The position numbers were made by a program, and so were the translations under genes. The notes beneath the pieces were generated by a model. It saw only the letters and a list, made by a program, of their open reading frames with translations. It searched no databases and was not told the DNA's origin. Shown piece after piece: positions 1-6,419 of a stretch of DNA of 7,025 nucleotides (positions are counted from its first letter, which is position 1; each line of letters opens with the position of its first letter). The stretch is from an uncultured Eubacteriales bacterium (GTDB lineage Bacteria > Bacillota > Clostridia > Oscillospirales > Acutalibacteraceae): contig ONVG01000081.1 of NCBI GenBank assembly GCA_900321195.1, forward strand, positions 1 through 7,025, written 5' to 3'.

Positions 1-782
1 TTGAAAATGAAAAGGACGCTGTTGAAGATGAGAATGCGCCCTGCATAGAATTCCGAAATGTATCATTCGGATATGAAGGAAGCGGCTATGCTCTGAAAAA
101 CATAAGCTTCACCGCAGAAAAAGGCTCGACTGTCGGTATCATAGGCGGTACAGGCTCAGGCAAAAGCACACTTGTAAATCTTATACCGAGATTTTATGAT
201 GCATCCGAGGGTGAAGTTCTTGTCAACGGCGCCGACGTAAAGGATTATACATTCAAGGGGCTGCGCGGAAAGATAGGAATAGTTCCGCAGACAGCGGCTC
301 TTTTTTCGGGTACGATAAAGGAAAACATGAGATGGGGCAAAAAGGATGCTTCAGACAAAGAAATAGAAAAAGCTCTGAAAATATCCCAGTTCTATGAATT
401 TGTAAGCAAGCTGCCCGAAAAAACGGACAAGATGGTATCGGCAGGAGGAAAGAATCTTTCAGGCGGTCAGCGTCAGCGTCTTACTATCGCAAGAGCGCTT
501 GTTTCACAGCCCGAAATACTCATTCTTGACGACAGCGCAAGCGCACTCGACTTTGCAACGGATGCGGCGCTCCGAAAAGCTCTTAATGAAGAAACAAAGG
601 ATATGACTGTCCTGATGGTATCACAGCGCGTGGGAACTGTAAGATATGCGGACAAGATACTCGTACTTGACAAAGGCGAGCTTGCAGGAGCAGGCACTCA
701 CAATGAGCTTTTCGATACATGCAGCGTGTACAGAGAGATATGCCTGTCACAGCTCAAGGAAGAGGAGGTAAGGAACAAATGA
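1..782 (+). CDS. ABC exporter half-transporter, C-terminal ATPase domain (5' partial)
   Basis: This is the C-terminal nucleotide-binding domain of an ATP-driven exporter subunit. The membrane domain lies before the window; the reading frame is open from base 3 and gives 259 residues. In order, the fragment shows an A-loop Tyr24 (FGYEG), Walker A GGTGSGKST at 48-56, Q-loop Gln96 (VPQ), signature LSGGQ at 152-156, Walker B LILDD ending at Asp176-Asp177, a SALD D-loop, and the switch position as Gln208 (VSQR). The usual catalytic Glu is Asp177 and the usual switch His is Gln208. In ABC exporters of the TM287/288, LmrCD and BmrCD type, this pattern marks the subunit that supplies Walker A and B to the degenerate ATP site. 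The stop overlaps the start of the next half-transporter by 4 bp (ATGA), so the two are very probably co-translated as a heterodimer. The substrate cannot be told from this part; multidrug or peptide export are possible. Confidence 0.95.
   Translation, partial: ENEKDAVEDENAPCIEFRNVSFGYEGSGYALKNISFTAEKGSTVGIIGGTGSGKSTLVNLIPRFYDASEGEVLVNGADVKDYTFKGLRGKIGIVPQTAALFSGTIKENMRWGKKDASDKEIEKALKISQFYEFVSKLPEKTDKMVSAGGKNLSGGQRQRLTIARALVSQPEILILDDSASALDFATDAALRKALNEETKDMTVLMVSQRVGTVRYADKILVLDKGELAGAGTHNELFDTCSVYREICLSQLKEEEVRNK
761..768 (+). promoter_or_regulatory. Ribosome binding site of second ABC half-transporter
   Basis: AGAGGAGG lies 10 nt before the ATG at 779 and inside the end of the upstream gene. 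It decides the start. An in-frame ATG at 719 would add 20 residues read from the upstream gene's coding sequence, and there is no comparable Shine-Dalgarno sequence at the right distance from it. Confidence 0.85.
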
Positions 783-2530
783 AGCAGAGCAGAAAAAATG
801 TGATAAAAAGAATACTGAAATATGCCTCACCTTACCGCAAAAGCATGATATGCGCTATGATATTCGCGCTTTTATATGTCGTGCTGAACCTGACGGCTCC
901 CGTTCTGATAGGTCTTGCAATAGACAGAGCTGTCGAAAAGGGAAATGTAAACTTTAATGAAATATGGCAGCTTCTTCTCATGACTGCCGTAACAGTTCTT
1001 TCGGGCGCAGTTTTCCAGTGGCTCATGGGTCTTTGCATAAACACTGTAAGCTATATGACGGTAAGGGATATAAGGCGTGAGATATTCGCAAAATTCAATT
1101 CAGTGCCGCTGAAATATATCGACTCTCATCCTCACGGCGACCTGATAAGCAGGATAATAAACGACACCGATGCTGTAGGCGACGGACTTCTTCAAGGCAT
1201 AACACAGCTTTTCTCAGGTATAATAATGATATTCTGTACCCTTGCATTTATGATAGCAATGAACTTTTTCATAGCTATAGTTGTTGTTATAATAACACCG
1301 CTTTCAATGTTCGTTGCCGCATTCATAACAAGGCTCTCACAAAAGCAGTTCAAGCTCCAGTCGGAAACCCAGGGCGAAATAAGCGCATACATAAATGAAT
1401 ATGTCGGTCAGCAGAAGCTTGTAAAGGCTTTCGGATATGAAGACGAAGCTCAGGAAAGCTTTGACGAGATAAATCAAAGGCTGTATGTGTGCGGAAAAAA
1501 ATCCCAGTTCTATTCATCGCTTGCAAATCCGAGTACAAGATTCGTAAACGGCATAGTAACAACAGCCGTATGTGTAACAGGTGCAGTAAGCGTAATAAAC
1601 GGCTCTCTCACAGTCGGACAGATATCCGCATTCATAACCTATGCGAACCAGTATACAAAGCCGTTCAATGAAGTAACGGGCGTTATACCTCAGCTGCAAA
1701 CGGCGCTTGCAGGCGCAGAAAGAGTATTCACTCTGCTTGACGAGAATGACCAGATACCCGATCCGGAAAATGCTCCTGACTGCTTACCATGCAAAGGCAG
1801 GATAGACATAGACCATGTGGATTTTTCATATTCGCCCGACAAAAAGCTTATCACAAACTTTGACCTTCATGTTGCTCCAGGCAGCAAGGTGGCTATAGTC
1901 GGACCCACAGGCTGCGGAAAGACAACCCTCATAAATCTTCTCATGCGTTTCTATGATGCTGACAAGGGAGATATCCGCATAGACGGAACAAGTATATATA
2001 ATATGAAGCGTGACACTCTGCGCTCGATGTACGGAATGGTACTTCAGGAAAGCTGGCTCTATAATGCCACAGTCCGTGAGAACATAGCCTACGGAAAGCC
2101 TGATGCCTCTCTTGACGAGATAAAGGCTGCTGCAAAAAGCGCATTCATCGACCATTTCATAGAGCGTATGCCGGACGGCTATGACACTATGATAACAGAA
2201 GACGGCTCAAATCTCTCACAGGGACAAAAGCAGCTCATGTGCATAGCAAGAGTAATGCTTTGCGACCCGCCCATGCTTATACTTGACGAAGCAACGAGCA
2301 GCATAGATACCCGAACCGAGATACGCATACAAAAAGCCTTCAACAACATGATGAAAGGACGTACAAGCTTTATCGTTGCCCACAGACTTTCCACCATCAA
2401 GGAAGCCGACACAATACTTGTAATGAAAGACGGAAACGTTATCGAGCAGGGCAGCCACTCTCAGCTCATGTCCCGAAACGGCTTCTACACCAACCTTTAC
2501 AACTCACAGTTTGCCTCATCTGCAACTTAA
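779..2530 (+). CDS. ABC exporter half-transporter, permease plus ATPase (catalytic-site subunit)
   Basis: A complete 583-residue half-transporter, the usual length for a type IV ABC exporter subunit. Six hydrophobic segments fall at about 22-43, 62-87, 139-160, 162-182, 252-275 and 278-295. The ATPase domain follows: A-loop Tyr351, Walker A GPTGCGKTT 375-383, Q-loop Gln423, signature LSQGQ 479-483, Walker B LILDE with Asp503 and catalytic Glu504, and switch His535 (VAHR). Walker B and the switch are canonical, but the signature has Gln in place of the first Gly of LSGGQ. This is the mirror image of the upstream subunit, where the signature is canonical and the catalytic residues are changed. 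The two should therefore pair as a heterodimer with one working and one degenerate ATP site. The start overlaps the upstream stop as ATGA. The gene ends before a repeat element and a terminator, so it is probably the last of its operon. Family assignment is firm; the exported substrate is unknown. Confidence 0.96.
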   Translation: MKQSRKNVIKRILKYASPYRKSMICAMIFALLYVVLNLTAPVLIGLAIDRAVEKGNVNFNEIWQLLLMTAVTVLSGAVFQWLMGLCINTVSYMTVRDIRREIFAKFNSVPLKYIDSHPHGDLISRIINDTDAVGDGLLQGITQLFSGIIMIFCTLAFMIAMNFFIAIVVVIITPLSMFVAAFITRLSQKQFKLQSETQGEISAYINEYVGQQKLVKAFGYEDEAQESFDEINQRLYVCGKKSQFYSSLANPSTRFVNGIVTTAVCVTGAVSVINGSLTVGQISAFITYANQYTKPFNEVTGVIPQLQTALAGAERVFTLLDENDQIPDPENAPDCLPCKGRIDIDHVDFSYSPDKKLITNFDLHVAPGSKVAIVGPTGCGKTTLINLLMRFYDADKGDIRIDGTSIYNMKRDTLRSMYGMVLQESWLYNATVRENIAYGKPDASLDEIKAAAKSAFIDHFIERMPDGYDTMITEDGSNLSQGQKQLMCIARVMLCDPPMLILDEATSSIDTRTEIRIQKAFNNMMKGRTSFIVAHRLSTIKEADTILVMKDGNVIEQGSHSQLMSRNGFYTNLYNSQFASSAT

Positions 2531-2543
2531 ATCCGCCGCTTTA

Positions 2544-2573
2544 CATATCAGGGCTTTGCATATCAGGGCTTTG
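2544..2573. repeat. 15-bp perfect tandem duplication
   Basis: The 15-mer CATATCAGGGCTTTG occurs twice head to tail (2544-2558 and 2559-2573), 13 bp after the ABC exporter stop codon. The second copy runs straight into the paired-hairpin element, so the duplication involves the left edge of that element. It may come from replication slippage. Confidence 0.9.
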
Positions 2574-2637
2574 CCCCGAACCCCACCAAGGGGCTGCTCG
2601 CCCCTTGGAACCCTCGGCAGGGACTGCGAGTCCCTGC
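2566..2637. repeat. Intergenic GC-rich paired-hairpin element, REP-like
   Basis: A compact block with three inverted repeats. There is a small GGGC-TTT-GCCC at 2566-2576. A 9-bp stem CCAAGGGGC (2586-2594) pairs with GCCCCTTGG (2600-2608) around a 5-nt loop. A 9-bp stem GCAGGGACT (2617-2625) pairs with AGTCCCTGC (2629-2637) around a 3-nt loop. The block is much richer in GC than the bases on either side and lies after a gene end, as dispersed palindromic repeats usually do. I recall similar sequences between genes in Ruminococcus and relatives, but only one copy is in this window, so its being dispersed is inferred. Neither hairpin is followed by a T run, so they are not terminators on their own. 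Confidence 0.75.
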
Positions 2638-2655
2638 ACCCGCAATTTTTAAAAT

Positions 2656-2704
2656 AAAAAACGCATGACATGCCCTTTTTATCAGGTCTGTCATGCGTTT
2701 TTTT
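2656..2704. terminator. Bidirectional intrinsic terminator between convergent operons
   Basis: The arms AAAAAACGCATGACA (2656-2670) and TGTCATGCGTTTTTT (2689-2703) are perfectly complementary over 15 bp, with an 18-nt loop. The A run on the left and T run on the right give a U tail in either direction of transcription. It can therefore end the ABC exporter operon on the + strand and the acyl carrier protein operon on the - strand, whose last stop codon is about 21 bp away. Confidence 0.9.
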
Positions 2705-2724
2705 ATGTGATTGCTATTCTATTA

Positions 2725-2967
2725 TTATTTGGCTCTTGCAGCTATGATAGACGCCATCTCTCCGACATTCTTCATCGAAGATATCTCGCCCATCTTGAAC
2801 TTCATCTTGAACTCACGCTCAACAGCGTTTATGAGTGTGATATGCTCAAGGCTGTCCCAATCGTCAATGTCGTCCGCTGTTGTCTTTGGATTTACCGTTA
2901 TTGAATCATCATCAAATACATCACGGAAAACCTTGTTCAATCTCTGATAAATTACTTTTGTGTCCAT
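2725..2967 (-). CDS. Acyl carrier protein (phosphopantetheine attachment site)
   Basis: A complete 80-residue carrier protein, of normal size for free-standing ACP or DltC-type proteins. The attachment motif is WDSLEHI, with Ser39 as the expected site for the 4'-phosphopantetheine arm. The residues that follow (ITLINAVEREFKMKF) look like helix II and the next loop of the ACP fold, rich in acidic residues as a docking surface should be. It is cytoplasmic. It is the last gene of the operon, 39 bp after the FkbH-like gene. Because FkbH proteins load a C3 unit onto a partner ACP in known pathways, this is most probably the dedicated carrier for that neighbour rather than the housekeeping fatty-acid ACP. 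The start ATG has an AAAAAGGAG site 9 nt upstream. The family is certain; the acyl group it carries is inferred. Confidence 0.95.
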   Translation of the reverse strand: MDTKVIYQRLNKVFRDVFDDDSITVNPKTTADDIDDWDSLEHITLINAVEREFKMKFKMGEISSMKNVGEMASIIAARAK

Positions 2968-2976
2968 ACTTCTTTG

Positions 2977-2986
2977 CTCCTTTTTG
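2977..2986 (-). promoter_or_regulatory. Ribosome binding site of the acyl carrier protein gene
   Basis: Reading on the - strand, AAAAAGGAG lies 9 nt before the ATG at 2967. It is a strong site and supports independent translation initiation of the carrier protein. Confidence 0.75.
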
Positions 2987-2992
2987 ATTATT

Positions 2993-3009
2993 TAATTAAT
3001 TATTAATTA
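2993..3009. other. AT-only palindrome in the fkbH-ACP gap
   Basis: TAATTAAT (2993-3000) and ATTAATTA (3002-3009) are exact inverted repeats around a single T, overlapping the TAA stop codon of the FkbH-like gene. A 1-nt centre cannot form a tight RNA hairpin, and the A/U pairs would be weak. It could be an AT-rich internal promoter or protein-binding site for the carrier protein gene, or simply low-complexity spacer. No clear -35/-10 pair was found. Confidence 0.4.
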
Positions 3010-4791
3010 TTTATTGCCTTCAACGCTGATAACGTGGTTTCTCTGCTCATAGCCGTCAACAGACATCTCCCAGACTGTATTGCCGACCTCGTCCTCGCTT
3101 ATCTTCTCAAATCCGAAGAATTTATACAGCTCTCTTACCATATTGTTCTTGGCAGTCGGATAATAATAGCCTCTTATAGTCTTTATGCCCTGCTCCCTGC
3201 AGCGCTCAACAAGCTTATCCAGCATCGCAAGCTCCATATCTCTTTTAAGGACACGGCAGCTCATTATCCAAAGCTCCATATTGAGAATGTCATTATCCTT
3301 CTTGCCTATAACAACGGATACAACACCGTTATCGCCGAATTTGTCAATAAGCTTTCCGTAAAGGCGGATGTATTCGCTGCTGTTGAATACCTCCTCCATC
3401 TCGGTAGCCGTATAGCGCTTTGTAGTAACATTGAACTGATTGCTCTTGTTTGTAAGCTGTGTTATGCGCTGGAGATATACCGGAATGAAATCATCTATAA
3501 CAGCCGTCATTTCAAGACTGCGGAGATAATCGTTATAATCCGTGAATGCAGACTGCTGAGCGGCTCTCTGCGCATTCGCCTTGTACATCTCATTTCGTTT
3601 GAGGTCGTCATCACTGAAATTTGTTACTTCAAAATAGCCGTTCCTGTCTATGGTCGTGATATAATTTTCAACGCTGTCCATCACCGGTGCGCTTACTCCT
3701 GGTATCTGAGCCTGTACTATTGCTCTTTCGGCAGGATTGTCGTCAACAAAAACAATGGAATCGGGGAGTATATTCAGCTCGTTTGCCGTTTCGATAATAT
3801 TCCTGTCCTTGTTCTCCCAGTTTGCTTTTATGATTATGAAATCATCCGGTCTGAGCGCGCCCTCCGGATGTTCAAGACCTGCTATAGCGTTCTCATGGTC
3901 GTTCTTTGAGCATACTGTCAGGATTATACCGAGAGATTTCAGGGACTTTATATAGCTCTGAAATTCATAGTATGACTGTGCAACGCCTGTTTCCTGACCT
4001 ATCTGTATTCCGTCAACGCCGTCATCACCTACAACACCGCCCCAGAGAGTATTGTCAAGGTCGAGTGCAAGCGCCTTTTTGTTCCTGCCGAAAACCGACT
4101 TTACGATATTTGCAAGGTTGAATGAAAATTCGGGTATAGCGTCAACGCACATAGCATATTTATACATATTCCAGTATGAAGGGTCGCTCCACGCTTTGAG
4201 TCCGTATGAAGCGGATATGAAATTGATATCGTTTATATAGAAGCCCTGAGTTTTGTCGGCATATTCATAGAACTTATTGTTAAGTCTTGTAAGATAGTTT
4301 GAGCGTCCTCTGTAGTCACTGCAGTCCTTGTTTCCCATTATGCGGTAAAACGGCATTTCAAAGTTATTCTGTATTACAGGACAGTGATAGGTATCGGCTA
4401 TCTTCTGCCACATCTGCTCAAACTTTTTATATTCGTTTTCCAACATTGAGTTTACTTCATCCTTGGACATTGAGGTGTCGGGATATGCGCTTACATTCCT
4501 GTTTGTTGTATGGATAAATACAAGGTCGGGCTTGAAATCCAAAAGCTCCTGACTCGGAAACATAGCATCCTGCCAGTACTGAGCATATTCCGACTGATAG
4601 AATTCAGCCTCGATACCGTTGTTCAGCAGAAAGAGGTCAAGATACACAACTATATCGTTGGTCGTGGAACCGCCGAAAACTGCTATTTTCTTTTTAAGTC
4701 TTTTAGTCCCGTCTGCAAGAAGGGTACGCTTTATAGACTTGCGCTTTTTGATTATATATTCGCTGTCAAAGGGATATTCCAGCTCTTTCAT
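3007..4791 (-). CDS. FkbH-family HAD protein (ACP-loading, probable glyceryl unit)
   Basis: A 594-residue FkbH-like protein of the HAD superfamily, subfamily IIIC. The N-terminal part (about 35-235, starting AVFGGSTTND) matches the SGNH-like region of long FkbH proteins. The HAD core has motif I DLDNTLWGG with Asp244 and Asp246, motif II around Ser295 (CSKND), the FkbH-type INW-like block KANWENK near 322-328, and FVDDNPAER with Asp350 and Asp351. TNKSNQFNVTTKRYT (447-461) is the family's usual TNQFN..T block. The end (about 485-575, with SCRVLKRDME and PTAKNN) looks like a GNAT-fold domain. In polyketide pathways, FkbH-type proteins take 1,3-bisphosphoglycerate, remove phosphate and place a glyceryl group on an ACP. 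An ACP is the next gene here, while an MBOAT and a DHHW protein precede it, so the loaded group probably goes to a surface polymer. All expected HAD acidic residues are present. The start has AAGGAG 7 nt upstream. The exact acyl product is inferred. Confidence 0.93.
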   Translation of the reverse strand: MKELEYPFDSEYIIKKRKSIKRTLLADGTKRLKKKIAVFGGSTTNDIVVYLDLFLLNNGIEAEFYQSEYAQYWQDAMFPSQELLDFKPDLVFIHTTNRNVSAYPDTSMSKDEVNSMLENEYKKFEQMWQKIADTYHCPVIQNNFEMPFYRIMGNKDCSDYRGRSNYLTRLNNKFYEYADKTQGFYINDINFISASYGLKAWSDPSYWNMYKYAMCVDAIPEFSFNLANIVKSVFGRNKKALALDLDNTLWGGVVGDDGVDGIQIGQETGVAQSYYEFQSYIKSLKSLGIILTVCSKNDHENAIAGLEHPEGALRPDDFIIIKANWENKDRNIIETANELNILPDSIVFVDDNPAERAIVQAQIPGVSAPVMDSVENYITTIDRNGYFEVTNFSDDDLKRNEMYKANAQRAAQQSAFTDYNDYLRSLEMTAVIDDFIPVYLQRITQLTNKSNQFNVTTKRYTATEMEEVFNSSEYIRLYGKLIDKFGDNGVVSVVIGKKDNDILNMELWIMSCRVLKRDMELAMLDKLVERCREQGIKTIRGYYYPTAKNNMVRELYKFFGFEKISEDEVGNTVWEMSVDGYEQRNHVISVEGNK

Positions 4792-4798
4792 TATACCT

Positions 4799-4804
4799 CT
4801 CCTT
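4799..4804 (-). promoter_or_regulatory. Ribosome binding site of the FkbH-like gene
   Basis: AAGGAG on the - strand, 7 nt before the ATG at 4791 and 14 nt downstream of the GAAA hairpin, so the hairpin leaves it free. Confidence 0.75.
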
Positions 4805-4818
4805 TTCTGTATAATTCA

Positions 4819-4842
4819 ATCGGCAGACTTTCGCCTGCCGAT
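4819..4842 (-). other. GAAA-tetraloop RNA hairpin between DHHW and FkbH-like genes
   Basis: On the transcribed strand the two halves ATCGGCAGGC and GTCTGCCGAT pair over 10 bp, including one G-U pair, around a GAAA tetraloop. It begins 6 nt after the stop codon of the DHHW gene. The bases that follow (TGAATTATAC) hold no U run, so it should not be an efficient intrinsic terminator. A role in mRNA processing, protection of the upstream message from 3' decay, or partial polarity is more likely. The role is inferred; the structure is seen in the sequence. Confidence 0.7.
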
Positions 4843-4848
4843 CTGAAA

Positions 4849-6396
4849 TTACTCTTCGGGTTTATATCCGTCGATTATTTCCTGACCCTCATTCTGAGTT
4901 ATGAGTGTCATAAGATTATCTGCGTTGCCGCCGAATGCCGAATACGTTACCATTGTGAAAAGCACATCCGTTATTCCCATCTTATTGATGAAGTCAACAA
5001 GATTTACGTTGAAGTAACGCATATCGACAATATATATCTCCTCAAAGCTGTTCATGTAAAATCCCGGCTCTGCATTGCCGTAGCTGTCCTTTATTACGAT
5101 AAGCTTTCTGCCGTTCTTTACATTTGTTCTTACCTTTACTACCTGCTCATCACCGCCGAAGAAGGTAAGATAAGCATTGCTCTGCGGGTCGCCTACCTGC
5201 TTGAAGTATGAGCCTGTATAGTCATAGTTGAATGAAGTATCATAGAAGTCTGTCTTGACCTCAGAATAGTTATCGGGAACATAGTAAATGAAGTCTTCCG
5301 GGTCGTTCTTGATGTTTATATCTCCGCCTGAGAACGCATACATAGTTCCGACAAAGCCCTCTATCTTTTCAGGCTTGTATGTGCTGAGCTCCTTGAAGTC
5401 AACTCCTGCTGCCTTTGCAAATTCCTGACAAGCATAATATGCGCCCAACGGCATCCAGTGATGGTCTGTACGGCAGTATATAGGCTCTTCGACATGCTTT
5501 GCAAGCACAGAGTCTATATCAACGCTTGTTATGCCCTTATCAAGTCTTGCCGCGATATCGTCGAAATATTCCTTCTGATTGAGCGTATAATCGCTGTAAT
5601 TTGAGGGAGTATAATACTCACTCGCAAGCGGCGCTATCATGGAATACATTTTTACTTTATCATCAAGCTTGCTTCTGAGAGTGTTCAGAGCTTCGACATA
5701 AGCATTTCCGGTACCGCCGCCGAACATTTCAAGACCTCTGTAATGTCCGTCCTGCTTAACGACTATAACGCCGTTCTCAACGGTGTAGTCAGCCTCTTCC
5801 TGAGTATAGTCTCTTGAAGATTCGCTGCTTTCCTCGGCTTTGCTTTCCTCAGTCTTGCTCTCCTCAGTCTTGCTTTCCTCGTTCTTGCTTTCCTCGGCTT
5901 TGCTTTCCTCGGTCTTGCTTTCCTGAGGTTTGCTTTCTTCGGATTTGCTGTTCTCGTTTTTCTGAGCGTTTGGCTTTTTATTTACCTTTTTAAGATTGCC
6001 TACAACATTTACGGTATCCTCAGTTGATATTCCGAAAGTACCCTTAAAGCTGTTGCCTGCATTTTTCATATCATCACGGTAAGGCGTTGTATCCGTGAAC
6101 CAGGTATTCACGCCTCTTGTAAATTCACCCGAAAAATAGCTTTCTGCTGAGAATGTCGGGAAAGAAGTAAGATTTCTTTTTTCTATCTCCGACTTATCGG
6201 ATTTCGGGAAAAACCACATGAACAGAGTGAAAAATGCAAAAGCCGGAAGAACTATCAGTATTGATATCATCGAGGAAAATCTGCTCACGGAAGATCTTTT
6301 ATAGGAATTGAAATCTTTTTTATTTGAAGTATTGTTTTCAGAGCCGTCAGGTCTTGCTGCTTTTAAATTTTCCAGCTTTTCTGGTCTGTTTTCCAT
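4849..6396 (-). CDS. Membrane-anchored DHHW / AlgX-AlgJ-like SGNH protein
   Basis: A 515-residue protein that probably acts outside the membrane to hand an acyl group to a polymer. Residues 1-42 are charged and contain KKDFNSYKR; a single hydrophobic segment follows at about 43-63, so the protein should be N-in, C-out, with no cleavable signal seen. After it comes the family's entry block ending in TPYRDDMKN (104-112). An acidic linker of eight KxEES units (151-190) interrupts the domain, which resumes near IVVKQDGHYRGLEMF. The catalytic candidates are Asp311 and His313 in TDHHW (310-314) and Ser438 in IKDSYGNA, matching the Asp, His and Ser of AlgX and AlgJ. It lies 23 bp after the MBOAT gene and before FkbH-like and ACP genes, the same pairing as AlgI with AlgJ/X or DltB with DltD. 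The start has AAGGAGG 6 nt upstream. The acceptor polymer is not known. Confidence 0.9.
   Translation of the reverse strand: MENRPEKLENLKAARPDGSENNTSNKKDFNSYKRSSVSRFSSMISILIVLPAFAFFTLFMWFFPKSDKSEIEKRNLTSFPTFSAESYFSGEFTRGVNTWFTDTTPYRDDMKNAGNSFKGTFGISTEDTVNVVGNLKKVNKKPNAQKNENSKSEESKPQESKTEESKAEESKNEESKTEESKTEESKAEESSESSRDYTQEEADYTVENGVIVVKQDGHYRGLEMFGGGTGNAYVEALNTLRSKLDDKVKMYSMIAPLASEYYTPSNYSDYTLNQKEYFDDIAARLDKGITSVDIDSVLAKHVEEPIYCRTDHHWMPLGAYYACQEFAKAAGVDFKELSTYKPEKIEGFVGTMYAFSGGDINIKNDPEDFIYYVPDNYSEVKTDFYDTSFNYDYTGSYFKQVGDPQSNAYLTFFGGDEQVVKVRTNVKNGRKLIVIKDSYGNAEPGFYMNSFEEIYIVDMRYFNVNLVDFINKMGITDVLFTMVTYSAFGGNADNLMTLITQNEGQEIIDGYKPEE
5827..5946 (-). repeat. Eight in-frame 15-bp repeats coding KxEES
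   Basis: Eight consecutive 15-bp units code, in protein order, KSEES, KPQES, KTEES, KAEES, KNEES, KTEES, KTEES and KAEES (residues 151-190 of the DHHW protein). Most units differ only in the second codon, and several are almost identical as DNA, so copy number could change by slippage without shifting the frame. The first two units (KSEES, KPQES) are the most diverged. The stretch is acidic, should be disordered, and probably acts as a flexible spacer. Confidence 0.93.
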
Positions 6397-6402
6397 AATT
6401 TT

Positions 6403-6409
6403 CCTCCTT
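6403..6409 (-). promoter_or_regulatory. Ribosome binding site of the DHHW gene
   Basis: AAGGAGG on the - strand, 6 nt before the ATG at 6396. It fills most of the 23-bp gap after the MBOAT stop codon, supporting co-transcription. Confidence 0.8.
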
Positions 6410-6419
6410 CATATATTTA

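Noticed and set aside
719..778. An N-terminal extension of 20 residues to the second ABC half-transporter from an in-frame ATG at 719.
   Set aside because: It lies within the coding sequence of the upstream gene, lacks a good ribosome binding site, and the ATG at 779 has AGAGGAGG at the right distance plus an ATGA overlap.
2586..2637. The two GC-rich hairpins as the exporter operon's intrinsic terminators.
   Set aside because: Neither is followed by a T run; the AT-flanked 15-bp stem at 2656-2703 is a much better terminator.
3034..3909. A long open frame on the + strand (291 codons) opposite the FkbH-like gene.
   Set aside because: It is antisense to a gene with clear family motifs, its product shows no recognisable domain, and no ribosome binding site was evident. 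It looks like a by-product of codon use on the other strand.
2531..4791. A functional link between the ABC exporter and the acylation operon.
   Set aside because: The operons are convergent and separated by a bidirectional terminator, and MBOAT systems move their acyl group without an ABC exporter. Adjacency alone is weak evidence.
4510..5211. A 233-codon open frame on the + strand.
   Set aside because: It straddles the ends of the FkbH-like and DHHW genes in antisense and shows no family motif.
5827..5946. The regular 15-bp periodic sequence as a CRISPR array or non-coding satellite.
   Set aside because: The units are directly adjacent without spacers and keep frame in a protein as KxEES.
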